Below are positions 1 through 8,036 of a stretch of DNA of 64,000 nt, in pieces. The notes below the pieces were generated by a model. That model was not told the origin of the DNA and made no database searches. It saw only the letters and a program-made list of their open reading frames with translations. The DNA comes from Streptomyces sp. R21 (lineage in GTDB: Bacteria; Actinomycetota; Actinomycetes; Streptomycetales; Streptomycetaceae): the NCBI RefSeq assembly GCF_041051975.1, contig NZ_CP163435.1, positions 1,364,001 to 1,428,000 on the forward strand. The letters are read 5' to 3'. The position numbers and the translations under genes were made by a program. The stretch's first letter is position 1; every line of letters begins with the position of its first letter.

Positions 1-311
1 CAGTCGTGCGGGCCGATGCCGAGGCGTTCGGTGACGCCGGGGCGGAAGCCCTCGATCAACACGTCGGCACGCTCGACGAGTTGGAGGAGCGCGGCGGTCT
101 CCGTCGGGTTCTTCAGGTCGAGTACGACCGACCGCTTGCCCCGGTTGAGCACGTCCGCCGGTCCGCCCGCGTCCGGTTCGTCGGCCCGCCCCGGTCGGTC
201 CACACGGACGACCTCCGCGCCGAGGTCGGCCAGGAGCATCCCGGCGAACGGCCCCGGTCCGATGCCGCCGAGTTCGACGACCCGGCAGCCCGCGAGAGGT
301 CCCGCCGTCAC
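1..311 (-). CDS. CaiB/BaiF family CoA-transferase or alpha-methylacyl-CoA racemase (partial, N-terminal 103 residues)
   Basis: Only the N-terminus is in the window; the gene runs off the left edge. The visible part has the family III CoA-transferase/racemase core: GCRVVELGGIGPGPFAGMLL, then ADLGAEVVRVDRPG, then NRGKRSVVLDLK, then GFRPGVTERLG near residues 90-100. This family moves CoA between carboxylates or epimerises 2-methylacyl-CoA. The N-terminal motifs resemble the racemase branch, but its catalytic His and Asp lie outside the window, so the branch is an inference. The start is GTG at 311, preceded by GGAAGGGG and 2 nt after the TGA of the upstream hydratase, so it is probably co-translated with it. 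Confidence 0.85.
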   Translation of the reverse strand, partial: MTAGPLAGCRVVELGGIGPGPFAGMLLADLGAEVVRVDRPGRADEPDAGGPADVLNRGKRSVVLDLKNPTETAALLQLVERADVLIEGFRPGVTERLGIGPHD

Positions 312-313
312 GG

Positions 314-1078
314 TCAGCGCCCCTTCCAGACCGGCGCCCGCTTCTCCGCGAAGGCCGCCGCCCCTTCCCGGGCGTCCTGTGACTGGAACACCGGCTCGGC
401 GATGTCGAACTGCCTGCCCCATGCCTCGTCCAGGGTCCAGTCGGCGGTGGAGCGGGCGATCTCCTTGGTCGCCGCGACCGCCAGGGGGCCGTTCTTCGCG
501 ATGGTCTCGGCGAGTTCGAGTGCGCCGTCGAGTGCGCCGCCCTCGTCGGTGAGCCGGTTGATGAGGCCGTAGGCGGCGGCGCGTTCGGCGTCGATCGGCT
601 GACCGGTCAGCAGTAGTTCCACGGCGATGGCGTACGGGATCCGGCGCGGCAGATGAAGGGCCGCACCCGCGCGGGCGACGAGCGACCGGGTCACCTCGGG
701 CACGCCGAGCCGTGCCGTGCGGGCGGCCACGACCAGGTCGCAGGCCAGCAGGAGTTCGAAGCCGCCGGCCAGGGCCCAGCCCTCGACCGCGGCGATGAGC
801 GGTTTGCGCGGCGGGGTCATGCTGATCCCGCACAGTCCGCGGCCCTCGATCGCGGGCGTCTCGCCCTTCAGCCACGCCTTGAGGTCCATGCCCGCCGAGA
901 ACGTGCCGCCCGCCCCGGTGAGCACGCCGACCCTCAGCTCGTCCGACTCGTCCAGTTCGTCCACCGCGGCCGCGACTCCGGCGGCCACTCCGGCGTCCAG
1001 CGCGTTCTTCTTCGCCGGGCGGTTGATCGTGATGACCTGGACCGCGCCCCGGCGTTCCACCAGTACTTCGTCCGACAC
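314..1078 (-). CDS. Enoyl-CoA hydratase/isomerase (crotonase) family protein
   Basis: This 254-residue protein has the usual crotonase length. INRPAKKNALD lies near residue 20, followed by the oxyanion-hole segment FSAGMDLKAW and the second segment VEGWALAGGFELLLACD. It should hydrate or isomerise an enoyl-CoA intermediate in the cytosol. The GTG start at 1078 was chosen because AGGAGG lies 6 nt upstream; a TTG at 1099 in the same frame lacks a comparable site. It sits between the dehydratase gene (stop 17 nt upstream) and the CaiB-type gene, in one minus-strand operon that begins near 7932. The precise substrate is unknown. Confidence 0.9.
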   Translation of the reverse strand: MSDEVLVERRGAVQVITINRPAKKNALDAGVAAGVAAAVDELDESDELRVGVLTGAGGTFSAGMDLKAWLKGETPAIEGRGLCGISMTPPRKPLIAAVEGWALAGGFELLLACDLVVAARTARLGVPEVTRSLVARAGAALHLPRRIPYAIAVELLLTGQPIDAERAAAYGLINRLTDEGGALDGALELAETIAKNGPLAVAATKEIARSTADWTLDEAWGRQFDIAEPVFQSQDAREGAAAFAEKRAPVWKGR

Positions 1079-1095
1079 GTATGCCTCCTGGATTC

Positions 1096-2331
1096 TCAAT
1101 TGACGGCGAACCTGGCCAGTTCATGCGCGACCATGCCGTCCAGGTCGTCGGCGGGCGGAGCCGGCAGTTCGACGGCGCGGTCGCGGGTCGGCAGGAGTAC
1201 GACGGCCGTACCGGGGGTGGTGACCTCGCCCCGCTGGTTCTCGCAGCGCACCTCGATGTGCACCTCGGCCCGCCCGTCCACCTGACGTTTGTCGACGACG
1301 GTGCCGCGTACCCAGGTGGTGTCGCCCTGGTAGTTGAACTTCCGGTGCTCGCAGCGGAGTTTCCACAGCCAGCCGTCGTCGCCGATCCAGTCGGTGAGCA
1401 GATGGCACAGCCAGGTCTCGCGCATGCCGCCGTAGTCGTAGGGGCCCGGCAGGCCCAACTCCCTTGCCCGTTCCGGCTCCCAGTGCAGGCGCTGCACGGT
1501 GTCGGGGATGTTCAGCGGGTTCGACGGGTAGAGGCCGGGTGCCTTGCGGCGGACCTTCGCGGCGATCCCGAACGCGCCGGGCGGGGTGAGCTGCATGCCC
1601 CAGCCCAGGTGCCAGACGACCACGTCGGTGGTGGTCAACGGCCCTTTCACCCGGGGCTGGAGCTCCTCGCCGATCTCGATGTCCTCCCAATAGCGGGGCT
1701 CGGCGCCGCGCCGGGTCTCGGCCGCGTAGGCCGCGTCGATCTCGGCGAGTTGGTCGGCGGTGTACGGCTGTTGGACGAGTTGTTCCTTCGCCCGCTTCTT
1801 CGAGGTGTGCCGCTCGGCGTTGATCCACGTGCCGCGCCGCAGAGCGTGCATCTCGCCGCGCCCGTTGGCGTAGAGGTAGTCGCGGACCACGTGGGCCGTG
1901 CGCCCGCCGAAGCGGCTGGGCTTGAGGTGGACACCCACCTGGGTCTGCAACACCCGGCAGCGGTCGCCGAGTTGGAGCGGGCGCCACCACTCGAACTCCA
2001 TCACCGCCTGGTAGGAGCCGAGTCCGGCGAAGGGGTCGCCCTTGAGCAGCGCCTTGGTCTCGGCGTCCGGCGTCGGGGCGGCGTCCTCGCCCATCGTGTA
2101 GAGGAAGGTGGGCGGTGCGACCAGCGAGCCCCAGCGGGTGCCGGAGGCGTGCTCCGGGTCGCAGTAGAGGGGGTTGTCGTCGCCGTAGCCGTATGCGAAG
2201 TGGCGTACGCCGTCCCAGGTCACCTCGTAGTTGTGCGGGGGGTTGCGCTGGGGCTGGGGGACGCCGAGGCGGCGGCGGGAGCGTTCGACGGCCTCGTCGG
2301 TCAGCAGGCCGAACTGCTCGGTGGTGGTCAA
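1096..2331 (-). CDS. MaoC/FAS1-like dehydratase domain protein (double hotdog)
   Basis: A protein of about 411 residues with two hotdog-like halves. The first (residues about 1-160) resembles the FAS1-like/MaoC_dehydrat_N type, with YEVTWDGVRHFAYGYGDDNP. The second half carries YWEDIEIGEELQP and a C-terminal GTVVDKRQVDGRAEVHIEV stretch. Related proteins hydrate enoyl-CoA in steroid and fatty-acid side-chain oxidation. The apparent start is TTG at 2331, overlapping the TGA of the acyl-CoA synthetase gene by 4 nt (TTGA), and no better in-frame start is near; the overlap implies translational coupling. Function as an acyl dehydratase is likely, the substrate unknown. Confidence 0.82.
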   Translation of the reverse strand: MTTTEQFGLLTDEAVERSRRRLGVPQPQRNPPHNYEVTWDGVRHFAYGYGDDNPLYCDPEHASGTRWGSLVAPPTFLYTMGEDAAPTPDAETKALLKGDPFAGLGSYQAVMEFEWWRPLQLGDRCRVLQTQVGVHLKPSRFGGRTAHVVRDYLYANGRGEMHALRRGTWINAERHTSKKRAKEQLVQQPYTADQLAEIDAAYAAETRRGAEPRYWEDIEIGEELQPRVKGPLTTTDVVVWHLGWGMQLTPPGAFGIAAKVRRKAPGLYPSNPLNIPDTVQRLHWEPERARELGLPGPYDYGGMRETWLCHLLTDWIGDDGWLWKLRCEHRKFNYQGDTTWVRGTVVDKRQVDGRAEVHIEVRCENQRGEVTTPGTAVVLLPTRDRAVELPAPPADDLDGMVAHELARFAVN

Positions 2332-3824
2332 CTCCGTGCCTCCTGCGCGATCCGGGTTCGGACGAGGTCCAGCAGCTCCACCCGGCTCACCTTGCTCGAC
2401 GGGGTCCGGGGCAGGGCGTCCAGGACGACGATGTGCGCCGGGACCTCGTACGGGGTGAGTCGGCCGCGGCACAGCGCCACGAGCTCGGCGATCTCCGGGG
2501 CGGGCCGTCCCGGCTCGGCCTCGACCGCCGCGACCGGCACCTCGCCCAGCCGCGCGTCCGGCAACCCCGCCACGGCCGCCTCCCGCACGGCCGGGTGGGT
2601 CTCCAGGACGCGTTTGACCGTCTCCGGCTGCACCTTGAAGCCGCCGCGGATGATGGCGTCGTCCGCGCGTCCCTCGATCCAGACGAACCGGTCGGCGTCG
2701 ATCCGGGCGAGATCGCTGGTGCGCGTCCACGCCCGGCCGCCCCGAGTGCTCTGCTCAGTGCGGACCTCCAGCCGGCCGGTCCGGCCGACGGGCAGCTCGG
2801 CTCCGTCCTCGCCGGTCACCCGCAGGTCGACCCCGTCGAAGGCGCGCCCAGCACTGCCCGCCTTCCGCTGCCACCACCGCTCGTGCAGGGGCAGCGTCCA
2901 GCCGACCACCGCTCCGGCGAACTCCGTGGCGCCGTAGGTCATCAGGACGGGGATGCCGTACGTCCGGAAGAAGCCGTCGGCGAGTTCGGCCGGGCAGGGC
3001 GCGGTGCCGGAGGTGAGGACCTGGAGGCTCGCCAGCCGCTCCTTCGGCACGCCCGCGTCGAGGACGGCGCGGATGGCCGCCGGGACCAGGCTCGCCGCCC
3101 GCAGCCGGTGCCGCTCCACCACGCTCACCCACGGTTCGACGGCGAACCTGGGCATCAGGAGCATGCGGCGCCCGGTCGCGAGACAGGCGAGCGCCCGCCA
3201 CAGGCCGCCGATGTGCACGAGGGGGGTGGCCACGAGCGCCGCCGACCGCGACAGCAGCCGGTCCGGCTTCGGGGTCTGACCGCCGGAGACGAGCGCCTGG
3301 TCGAGCTGGCCGGTGCGCAGGTGGACGCGTTTCGGGGGGCCGGTGGTGCCGGAGGTGAGCATCTCGACGACGACTCCGGGGTTGGCCGGCGCCACCGCCG
3401 GTGCCGTGCCGCCGACGGGTCGCAAGGTGCCGTCCGTGCCCAGCTCCAGGGCCGCTCCGTGCGCGGTCACCGCCCCCAACACGCCCTCGCGGGCGAGGGG
3501 TTCGGCGCCGGAGACGACGACGGGCATCTCGCAGCCGGCGATGTCGGCCGCGAGCCGCGCGGCAGGCTGCAAGGGGCTCAGCATCACCAGACAGCGTCCG
3601 GAGGCGAGCACCGCGGCGACCACGGCGACGTGCTCGGGCCGGTTCTCGAGGACGACACCCACCCGGGCGCCCTCCTGCAGTCCCGCCGCGTCCAGCGCCT
3701 CGACGACCTGCCGGGCGGTCTTTTGGACCTGCCCCCAGGTCCACCACTCGCCCTCGTGCTCGATCGCCTCGGCGTCGGCGGCCGCTTCGGCCAGCAGCCG
3801 GAACAGGCGGTCGCGAATTCCCAC
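2328..3824 (-). CDS. AMP-dependent acyl-CoA synthetase/ligase (FadD-like)
   Basis: This 498-residue ANL-superfamily enzyme activates a carboxylate to its CoA thioester with ATP. The P-loop-like motif is LTSGTTGPPKR (residues about 168-178). The motif LMTYGATEFAG, the hinge region GRADDAIIRGGFKVQP and the catalytic lysine segment PRTPSSKVSR near the C-terminus are all present. The start is GTG at 3824, 5 nt after the stop of the acyl-CoA dehydrogenase gene, with AAGGAAGG upstream. It is one of two such ligases in the cluster, which suggests two different acids, or one acid and a partial-degradation product. Confidence 0.9.
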   Translation of the reverse strand: MGIRDRLFRLLAEAAADAEAIEHEGEWWTWGQVQKTARQVVEALDAAGLQEGARVGVVLENRPEHVAVVAAVLASGRCLVMLSPLQPAARLAADIAGCEMPVVVSGAEPLAREGVLGAVTAHGAALELGTDGTLRPVGGTAPAVAPANPGVVVEMLTSGTTGPPKRVHLRTGQLDQALVSGGQTPKPDRLLSRSAALVATPLVHIGGLWRALACLATGRRMLLMPRFAVEPWVSVVERHRLRAASLVPAAIRAVLDAGVPKERLASLQVLTSGTAPCPAELADGFFRTYGIPVLMTYGATEFAGAVVGWTLPLHERWWQRKAGSAGRAFDGVDLRVTGEDGAELPVGRTGRLEVRTEQSTRGGRAWTRTSDLARIDADRFVWIEGRADDAIIRGGFKVQPETVKRVLETHPAVREAAVAGLPDARLGEVPVAAVEAEPGRPAPEIAELVALCRGRLTPYEVPAHIVVLDALPRTPSSKVSRVELLDLVRTRIAQEARS

Positions 3825-3829
3825 GTGGC

Positions 3830-4999
3830 TCAGCCTTCCTTCACCGTGGCTACGGAGATGCCGACCAGGTCGGCCAGTCGCCCCCGGTGCGTCGCCGGGC
3901 TGCCGAAGAGCTGCTCGGACGATTTCGCGCGCTTGAGATGGAGGTGCGCGTCGTGCTCCCACGTGTAGCCGATGCCGCCGTGGATCTGGATGTTCTCCTT
4001 GGCCGCGTGGGTGAAGGCGTCGGCGCAGTAGGACGCGGCGAGGGCGGCGGACACGGGTAGTTCGCCCGCGCTCCCGGCCGTCGGCGGCACCGGCAGGTCC
4101 CCCACGCCTTCGGCCGCCACGGACATCGCGTGGTACGCCGCCGACCGCGCGCCCTCGACCTTCAGCAGCATGTCGGCACAACTGTGCTTGACCGCCTGGA
4201 ACGACCCGATGGGGCGGCCGAACTGCACCCGTACCTTTGCGTACTCCACCGCTGCGTCCAGACACGCCCGCGCCCCGCCGACCTGTTCGGCGGCCAGTGC
4301 CACGACCGCGAGATCGAGCACCGTGCGCAGATACGCGGTGGCGTCCCCCTCCGGTCCGACCCGCAGCGCCGGGGCGCCGTCGAGGTCGATCCGCGCCAGC
4401 CGCCGTGTCGGGTCGAGGGTCTCCAGGCGGGTGCGGGTCACTCCGCTCGCCCCTCCCTCGACGGCGAACAGTGCGGGGTCGGCGTCCGTGCGGGCCACGA
4501 CGAGGAGCAGGCCGGCGCTGTGGCCGTCGATGACGAACATCTTCGTGCCCGACACCCGCCAGCCGCCGTCGCCTCGGACGGCCTCGGTCGTCACGTCCTC
4601 GACGTTCCACGACCCGCTCTCCTCGGCCAGCGCCAGCGTTCCGGTCAGCGTGCCGTCGGCGATCGCGGGCAGCCAGCGGGCCTTCGCCGCGTCGTCGCCG
4701 GACGCTGCGAGGGCCTGTCCAGCGAGGGCCACGGTGGCGAAGTACGGCGAGGGCAGCAGGACCCGGCCCAGTTCCTCCATCACGATCCCCAACTCGACGG
4801 GCCCGCCGCCGAAACCGCCGTACTCCTCGGGCAACGCCAGCCCGTGCAGGCCGAGTTGGCCCGCCATCTGCCTCCACAACCCCGGATCGTGGCCCTCGTC
4901 GGACTCCATCCAGCGGCGCACCGCTTCGCTCGGCGCCTTCTCAGACAGGAAACGGCGCAGCACGGCTCGGAGTTCGTCCTGTTCCTCGGTGAACGTCAC
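3830..4999 (-). CDS. Acyl-CoA dehydrogenase family protein (FadE-like)
   Basis: A 389-residue flavoprotein of the short actinobacterial acyl-CoA dehydrogenase group. Seen are ALPEEYGGFGGG (about residues 66-77), RVQFGRPIGSFQAVKH and, near the C-terminus, IQIHGGIGYTWEHDAHLHLKRA. It should introduce an alpha,beta double bond into an acyl-CoA using FAD. The GTG start at 4999 overlaps the TGA of the upstream VOC gene (GTGA); another GTG lies 6 nt upstream. Its C-terminal signature is nearly the same as that of the dehydrogenase at 19871-20995. Paired FadE proteins of this kind often form hetero-oligomers, though these two genes are not adjacent. Confidence 0.88.
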   Translation of the reverse strand: MTFTEEQDELRAVLRRFLSEKAPSEAVRRWMESDEGHDPGLWRQMAGQLGLHGLALPEEYGGFGGGPVELGIVMEELGRVLLPSPYFATVALAGQALAASGDDAAKARWLPAIADGTLTGTLALAEESGSWNVEDVTTEAVRGDGGWRVSGTKMFVIDGHSAGLLLVVARTDADPALFAVEGGASGVTRTRLETLDPTRRLARIDLDGAPALRVGPEGDATAYLRTVLDLAVVALAAEQVGGARACLDAAVEYAKVRVQFGRPIGSFQAVKHSCADMLLKVEGARSAAYHAMSVAAEGVGDLPVPPTAGSAGELPVSAALAASYCADAFTHAAKENIQIHGGIGYTWEHDAHLHLKRAKSSEQLFGSPATHRGRLADLVGISVATVKEG

Positions 5000-5469
5000 T
5001 GCCACGTCGGGGCCTTCGAGCGGAGGTAGGCGTCGAAGTCCGGGATCCGGGCGCGGTCCACGATCTCGATCCGTACGCCGGAGGGATCCAGGTGGTAGGC
5101 GAAGACCGAGGGGCTGCCGTCGACGATCGCGCACGCCTCCAGGGGAAAGCCCGCCTCCTCCAGCCGCTTGGACGTCGTCGGGACGTCGTCGCAGAAGTAG
5201 CCGAGATGGTGGGTCGCGATGCGTTCGGCCGCGGTCCAGGGGGTGCCGGGGACCTCCTGGACGAGTTCGATGTGCGGTGCGTCGAGCGAGTACGCGTACC
5301 GCAGACGCAGCGCGCGGTCGCCGTCGGCCAGGCGGACCTGGAGGTCGCGGGTCATGGTCTCGGTCCAGCGGTAGCCGGCGACCTCGTTCATCCGGGACTT
5401 CCACGCCTCGATGTCCGGGACCACGATCCCGGTGTGGTACAGATCCGTCGCGCTGAGAGGAGGGGTCAT
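4996..5469 (-). CDS. VOC (glyoxalase/dioxygenase-fold) family protein
   Basis: This 157-residue protein has the vicinal-oxygen-chelate pattern. HTGIVVPDIEAW lies at the N-terminus, APHIELVQEVPG mid-protein, and HHLGYFCDDVP begins the second module, which ends in the YHLDPSGVRIEIVD strand. The conserved metal-ligand positions look plausible: His near residue 12, Glu in the HIEL motif, His in THHLGY and Glu in IEIVD. VOC proteins include lyases, epimerases (for example methylmalonyl-CoA epimerase) and dioxygenases, so the reaction is open. It is 6 nt downstream of the P450 gene and overlaps the acyl-CoA dehydrogenase gene by 4 nt, in the same operon. Confidence 0.82.
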   Translation of the reverse strand: MTPPLSATDLYHTGIVVPDIEAWKSRMNEVAGYRWTETMTRDLQVRLADGDRALRLRYAYSLDAPHIELVQEVPGTPWTAAERIATHHLGYFCDDVPTTSKRLEEAGFPLEACAIVDGSPSVFAYHLDPSGVRIEIVDRARIPDFDAYLRSKAPTWQ

Positions 5470-5475
5470 GCCCGG

Positions 5476-6675
5476 TCACCACTCCAGACGCAGCGACTTG
5501 ATGCCGTACATGTTCCCGTGCTGCCACAGCTCCTGGCCGGGGGCGACCCGGTAGTCGGGGATGCGCCGGTGCCACTCCTCGACCGCCACGTTGAGTTCGA
5601 GGCGGGCCAGGTGCGAGCCGAGGCAGCGGTGCGGGCCCGAGCCGAAGGCGATGTGGTTGGTGGCCTTGCGGTGCAGGTCCACCTGCAGCGGGTTGTCGTA
5701 GCGCTCGGGGTCTCGGTTGGTGACCGCGAGCGGCAGCATCACCATCTCCCCCGCCTTGACCGGGCAGCCGCCGATCTCGACGTCCTTCGTCGCCTTGCGT
5801 GCCGGGACGACGAACGAGTAGACGCGCAGGATCTCCTCGACCCCGGTGAGGATGAGGGACGGGTCGGCGAGGATCTCCGCCCGCTGCTCGGGATGGGTGG
5901 CGAAGTGGTAGAGCGCCCAGCCGATGGAGATGGGAACGGTGTCGAAGCCGGCCTGGAACATCAGGATGCAGAAAGCGTGCATGTCCCGGTCGTCGATCGG
6001 TTCGCCGTCGATCCGCCAGGCCATGGCGTGAGAGAGCAGGTCGTCGCGCGGGGTCTTGCGGCGCAGGGCGATCTGTTCCTCGAAGTAGGCCGACACCTCG
6101 CGCATGGCGGTCATCTGCCGGGCGCCGTCCGGGTCTTCACCGTGCGAGAGGTGCAGCAGCTCGTGGGTCCAGGCGAGGAAGGTGGGCAGGTCCTCCTCGG
6201 GCAGGCCCATCAGGCGCATGAAGATCAGGGTGGGGAAACGGCGCGCGAAGTCGTCGAGCACGTCGGCACTGTCGTGGCCCCTGAGCTTGTCGATCATCTC
6301 CCCCGCCACCTGGCGGATCTCCGGTTCCCGGGCGGCGACGGTGCTCGGGGAGAAGTAGCGGCCGAGGAGGCGCCGCCACACGGAGTGCGTGGGCGGGTCC
6401 AGCATCTCGGGGATCCACAGGAACTCCGGGTCCGGCGCGAGGACGGTCACCGACTTGTTGGAGAAGGTCCGCCAGTCCTGGAGCGCCTGCTGCACGGCGG
6501 GGCCGTCCGTGACGACCCAGTAGCCGCGGGCGATGGTGCTGCGGAAGCCGGAGTGGGTGCCGGCCATCTCGTCCCAGCGCTCCTGGTGGCTGAGGACCGG
6601 GCCGCCGAGCCGGTTGTCGAAGTGGTAGGCGGGCAGACCGTCATGCGTTCCGTCGGGTTCGAGCGTCGCACTCAT
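5476..6675 (-). CDS. Cytochrome P450
   Basis: This 399-residue protein has the typical length of a soluble bacterial P450. The I-helix segment is FQAGFDTVPISIG, the K-helix ExxR appears as EEILR near residue 277, and the haem loop is FGSGPHRCLGSHLA with the cysteine near residue 351. It should hydroxylate a substrate of the catabolic cluster, with electrons from a ferredoxin not encoded nearby. The I-helix has AGFDT rather than the more common AGxET/AGHET. ATG at 6675 was chosen because AAAGGAG lies 5 nt upstream. The gene is 24 nt downstream of the CaiB-type gene and belongs to the same minus-strand operon. Confidence 0.93.
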   Translation of the reverse strand: MSATLEPDGTHDGLPAYHFDNRLGGPVLSHQERWDEMAGTHSGFRSTIARGYWVVTDGPAVQQALQDWRTFSNKSVTVLAPDPEFLWIPEMLDPPTHSVWRRLLGRYFSPSTVAAREPEIRQVAGEMIDKLRGHDSADVLDDFARRFPTLIFMRLMGLPEEDLPTFLAWTHELLHLSHGEDPDGARQMTAMREVSAYFEEQIALRRKTPRDDLLSHAMAWRIDGEPIDDRDMHAFCILMFQAGFDTVPISIGWALYHFATHPEQRAEILADPSLILTGVEEILRVYSFVVPARKATKDVEIGGCPVKAGEMVMLPLAVTNRDPERYDNPLQVDLHRKATNHIAFGSGPHRCLGSHLARLELNVAVEEWHRRIPDYRVAPGQELWQHGNMYGIKSLRLEW

Positions 6676-6699
6676 CACGGCTCCTTTCTCGTACGTCCC

Positions 6700-7932
6700 T
6701 CAGGTCGCCGCGCCGTCGATCTTGAGGCCGATGAGCTCGTCCTCGCTCAGGCCGAGGGAGCGCAGGACCTCGTCGGTGTGTTCCGCGAACTGGGGTGCCC
6801 TGGTGAGGCTCGCCGGGGTTTCGTCGAACTGGACAGGGTTGGCGACCAGTTCACGGTCGATGCCGTCGGCGTCCACGACGGGGGCGATGAGACCGTTGGC
6901 GCGCAGGGCGGGATCCTGGCCCACCTCCCAGGCGTTCTGTACGGCCGCCCACTGGCCGTCGCCCTGCGAGAGGGTCTCGACCCACTCCGCATAGGGGCGG
7001 GAGGCGATGAGTTCGGCGACGATCGCGGCGGCCTCGGCGGCGTTCGCCATCAACTTCTCGGTGCTGTCGAAGCGTTCGTCGGAGCCCAGCTCCTCGCGGC
7101 CGGCCAGTTTGCAGAACTCGGCCCAGTACCGGCCGGGTTGCAGCATCGACAGTTCGATCCAGCGGTTGTCCGAGGTGCGGTAGGCGCCGATGAGCGGGTT
7201 GGTGGCCGAACCGTGGCGGGGCGGTGTGTTGACCGGGAGCGGGCCACCGGTCATCAGCGCCAAGTTGACCGTGAACTGCGTCGCCCAGGCACCGACGCCG
7301 ACCAACGACACGTCCACGACGGATGGTTCACCGGTCCGGGCACGGGAGTAGAGGGCGGCGGCGATGCCCCCGGCGATGGTCATGCCGCCCATCGAGTCGC
7401 CGTAGGCACCGGCCGGCATCCGGGTCATCCGGTCCGCACCGGGCGGGGTGACGCCGGCGGCGCTTCCGCCGCGCGCCCAGAAGGCCGTGCTGTCGTAGCC
7501 GCCCTTGCCCGCCTCTTCCCCTCGGGCGCCGAAGCCGCTGCCGCGGACGTAGATGATGTCGGGGTTGATCGCCCGGACGTCCTCCAGGTCGATCCGCAGC
7601 TTCGCCCGCGCCTCGGGCAGGAAGTTCGTGAGGAACACGTCGCTGCCCCGGATCAGTTCCTCCAGCACGGGGCGCGCGGAGGGCTTCTCCAGCGCGAGCC
7701 CGACGCTGCGTTTGCCCCGGTTGGGTCCCTCCATGATCGGGAAGAACGACGACCCCTTGCTGGCGGCCTCGTACCCGAGCACCCGGACCAGCCCGCGCTG
7801 GGCGTCGCCGCGTTCGGCGTGCTCGATCTTGATCACGTCGGCACCCCAGTCGGCGAGCACGGCGCCCGCCGCCGGGACGAAGGTGAACTGGGCGACTTCG
7901 AGCACCCGCACGCCCTCCATCGGCCTCTGCAT
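6700..7932 (-). CDS. CaiB/BaiF family CoA-transferase
   Basis: This 410-residue protein covers the complete family III CoA-transferase fold. MEGVRVLEVAQFTFVPAAG is at the N-terminus, DWGADVIKIEHAERGD follows, then GPNRGKRSVGLAL. The segment PAGAYGDSMGGMTIAGG near residue 175 carries the Asp expected to form the acyl-enzyme anhydride. It probably transfers CoA to the pathway acid from another CoA ester. GGAGGAG about 8 nt upstream supports the ATG at 7932. It is the first gene of the minus-strand operon 7932-1 and is divergent from the acyl-CoA dehydrogenase at 8037, sharing a 104-bp promoter region. Confidence 0.9.
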   Translation of the reverse strand: MQRPMEGVRVLEVAQFTFVPAAGAVLADWGADVIKIEHAERGDAQRGLVRVLGYEAASKGSSFFPIMEGPNRGKRSVGLALEKPSARPVLEELIRGSDVFLTNFLPEARAKLRIDLEDVRAINPDIIYVRGSGFGARGEEAGKGGYDSTAFWARGGSAAGVTPPGADRMTRMPAGAYGDSMGGMTIAGGIAAALYSRARTGEPSVVDVSLVGVGAWATQFTVNLALMTGGPLPVNTPPRHGSATNPLIGAYRTSDNRWIELSMLQPGRYWAEFCKLAGREELGSDERFDSTEKLMANAAEAAAIVAELIASRPYAEWVETLSQGDGQWAAVQNAWEVGQDPALRANGLIAPVVDADGIDRELVANPVQFDETPASLTRAPQFAEHTDEVLRSLGLSEDELIGLKIDGAAT

Positions 7933-7965
7933 CAGACCAACTCCTCCGCGACTCATCTCGCTATT

Positions 7966-7982
7966 GCGCATACCCAATGCGC
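7966..7982. promoter_or_regulatory. Inverted repeat GCGCAT-N5-ATGCGC in divergent promoter region
   Basis: A perfect 6-bp inverted repeat with a 5-nt spacer lies between the divergent genes at 7932 (minus) and 8037 (plus), 34 bp upstream of the minus-strand start. This is a plausible regulator-binding site; no known family consensus was recognised. Confidence 0.4.
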
Positions 7983-8019
7983 TGAGTCTGCCCCAGAGTA
8001 TGGACCGGGGGCAATAAAA

Positions 8020-8027
8020 AGTATACT
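8020..8027 (+). promoter_or_regulatory. AGTATACT motif (site 1): putative operator overlapping a -10 box, leaderless promoter
   Basis: A perfect 8-bp palindrome AGTATACT lies in an A/T-rich patch (AAAAAGTATACTGTTTTT). Its TATACT matches a -10 element, and the ATG of the acyl-CoA dehydrogenase gene begins 9 nt after the core with no Shine-Dalgarno, so a leaderless mRNA is likely. Six related cores occur near other catabolic genes in the window. Confidence 0.6.
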
Positions 8028-8036
8028 GTTTTTGCC

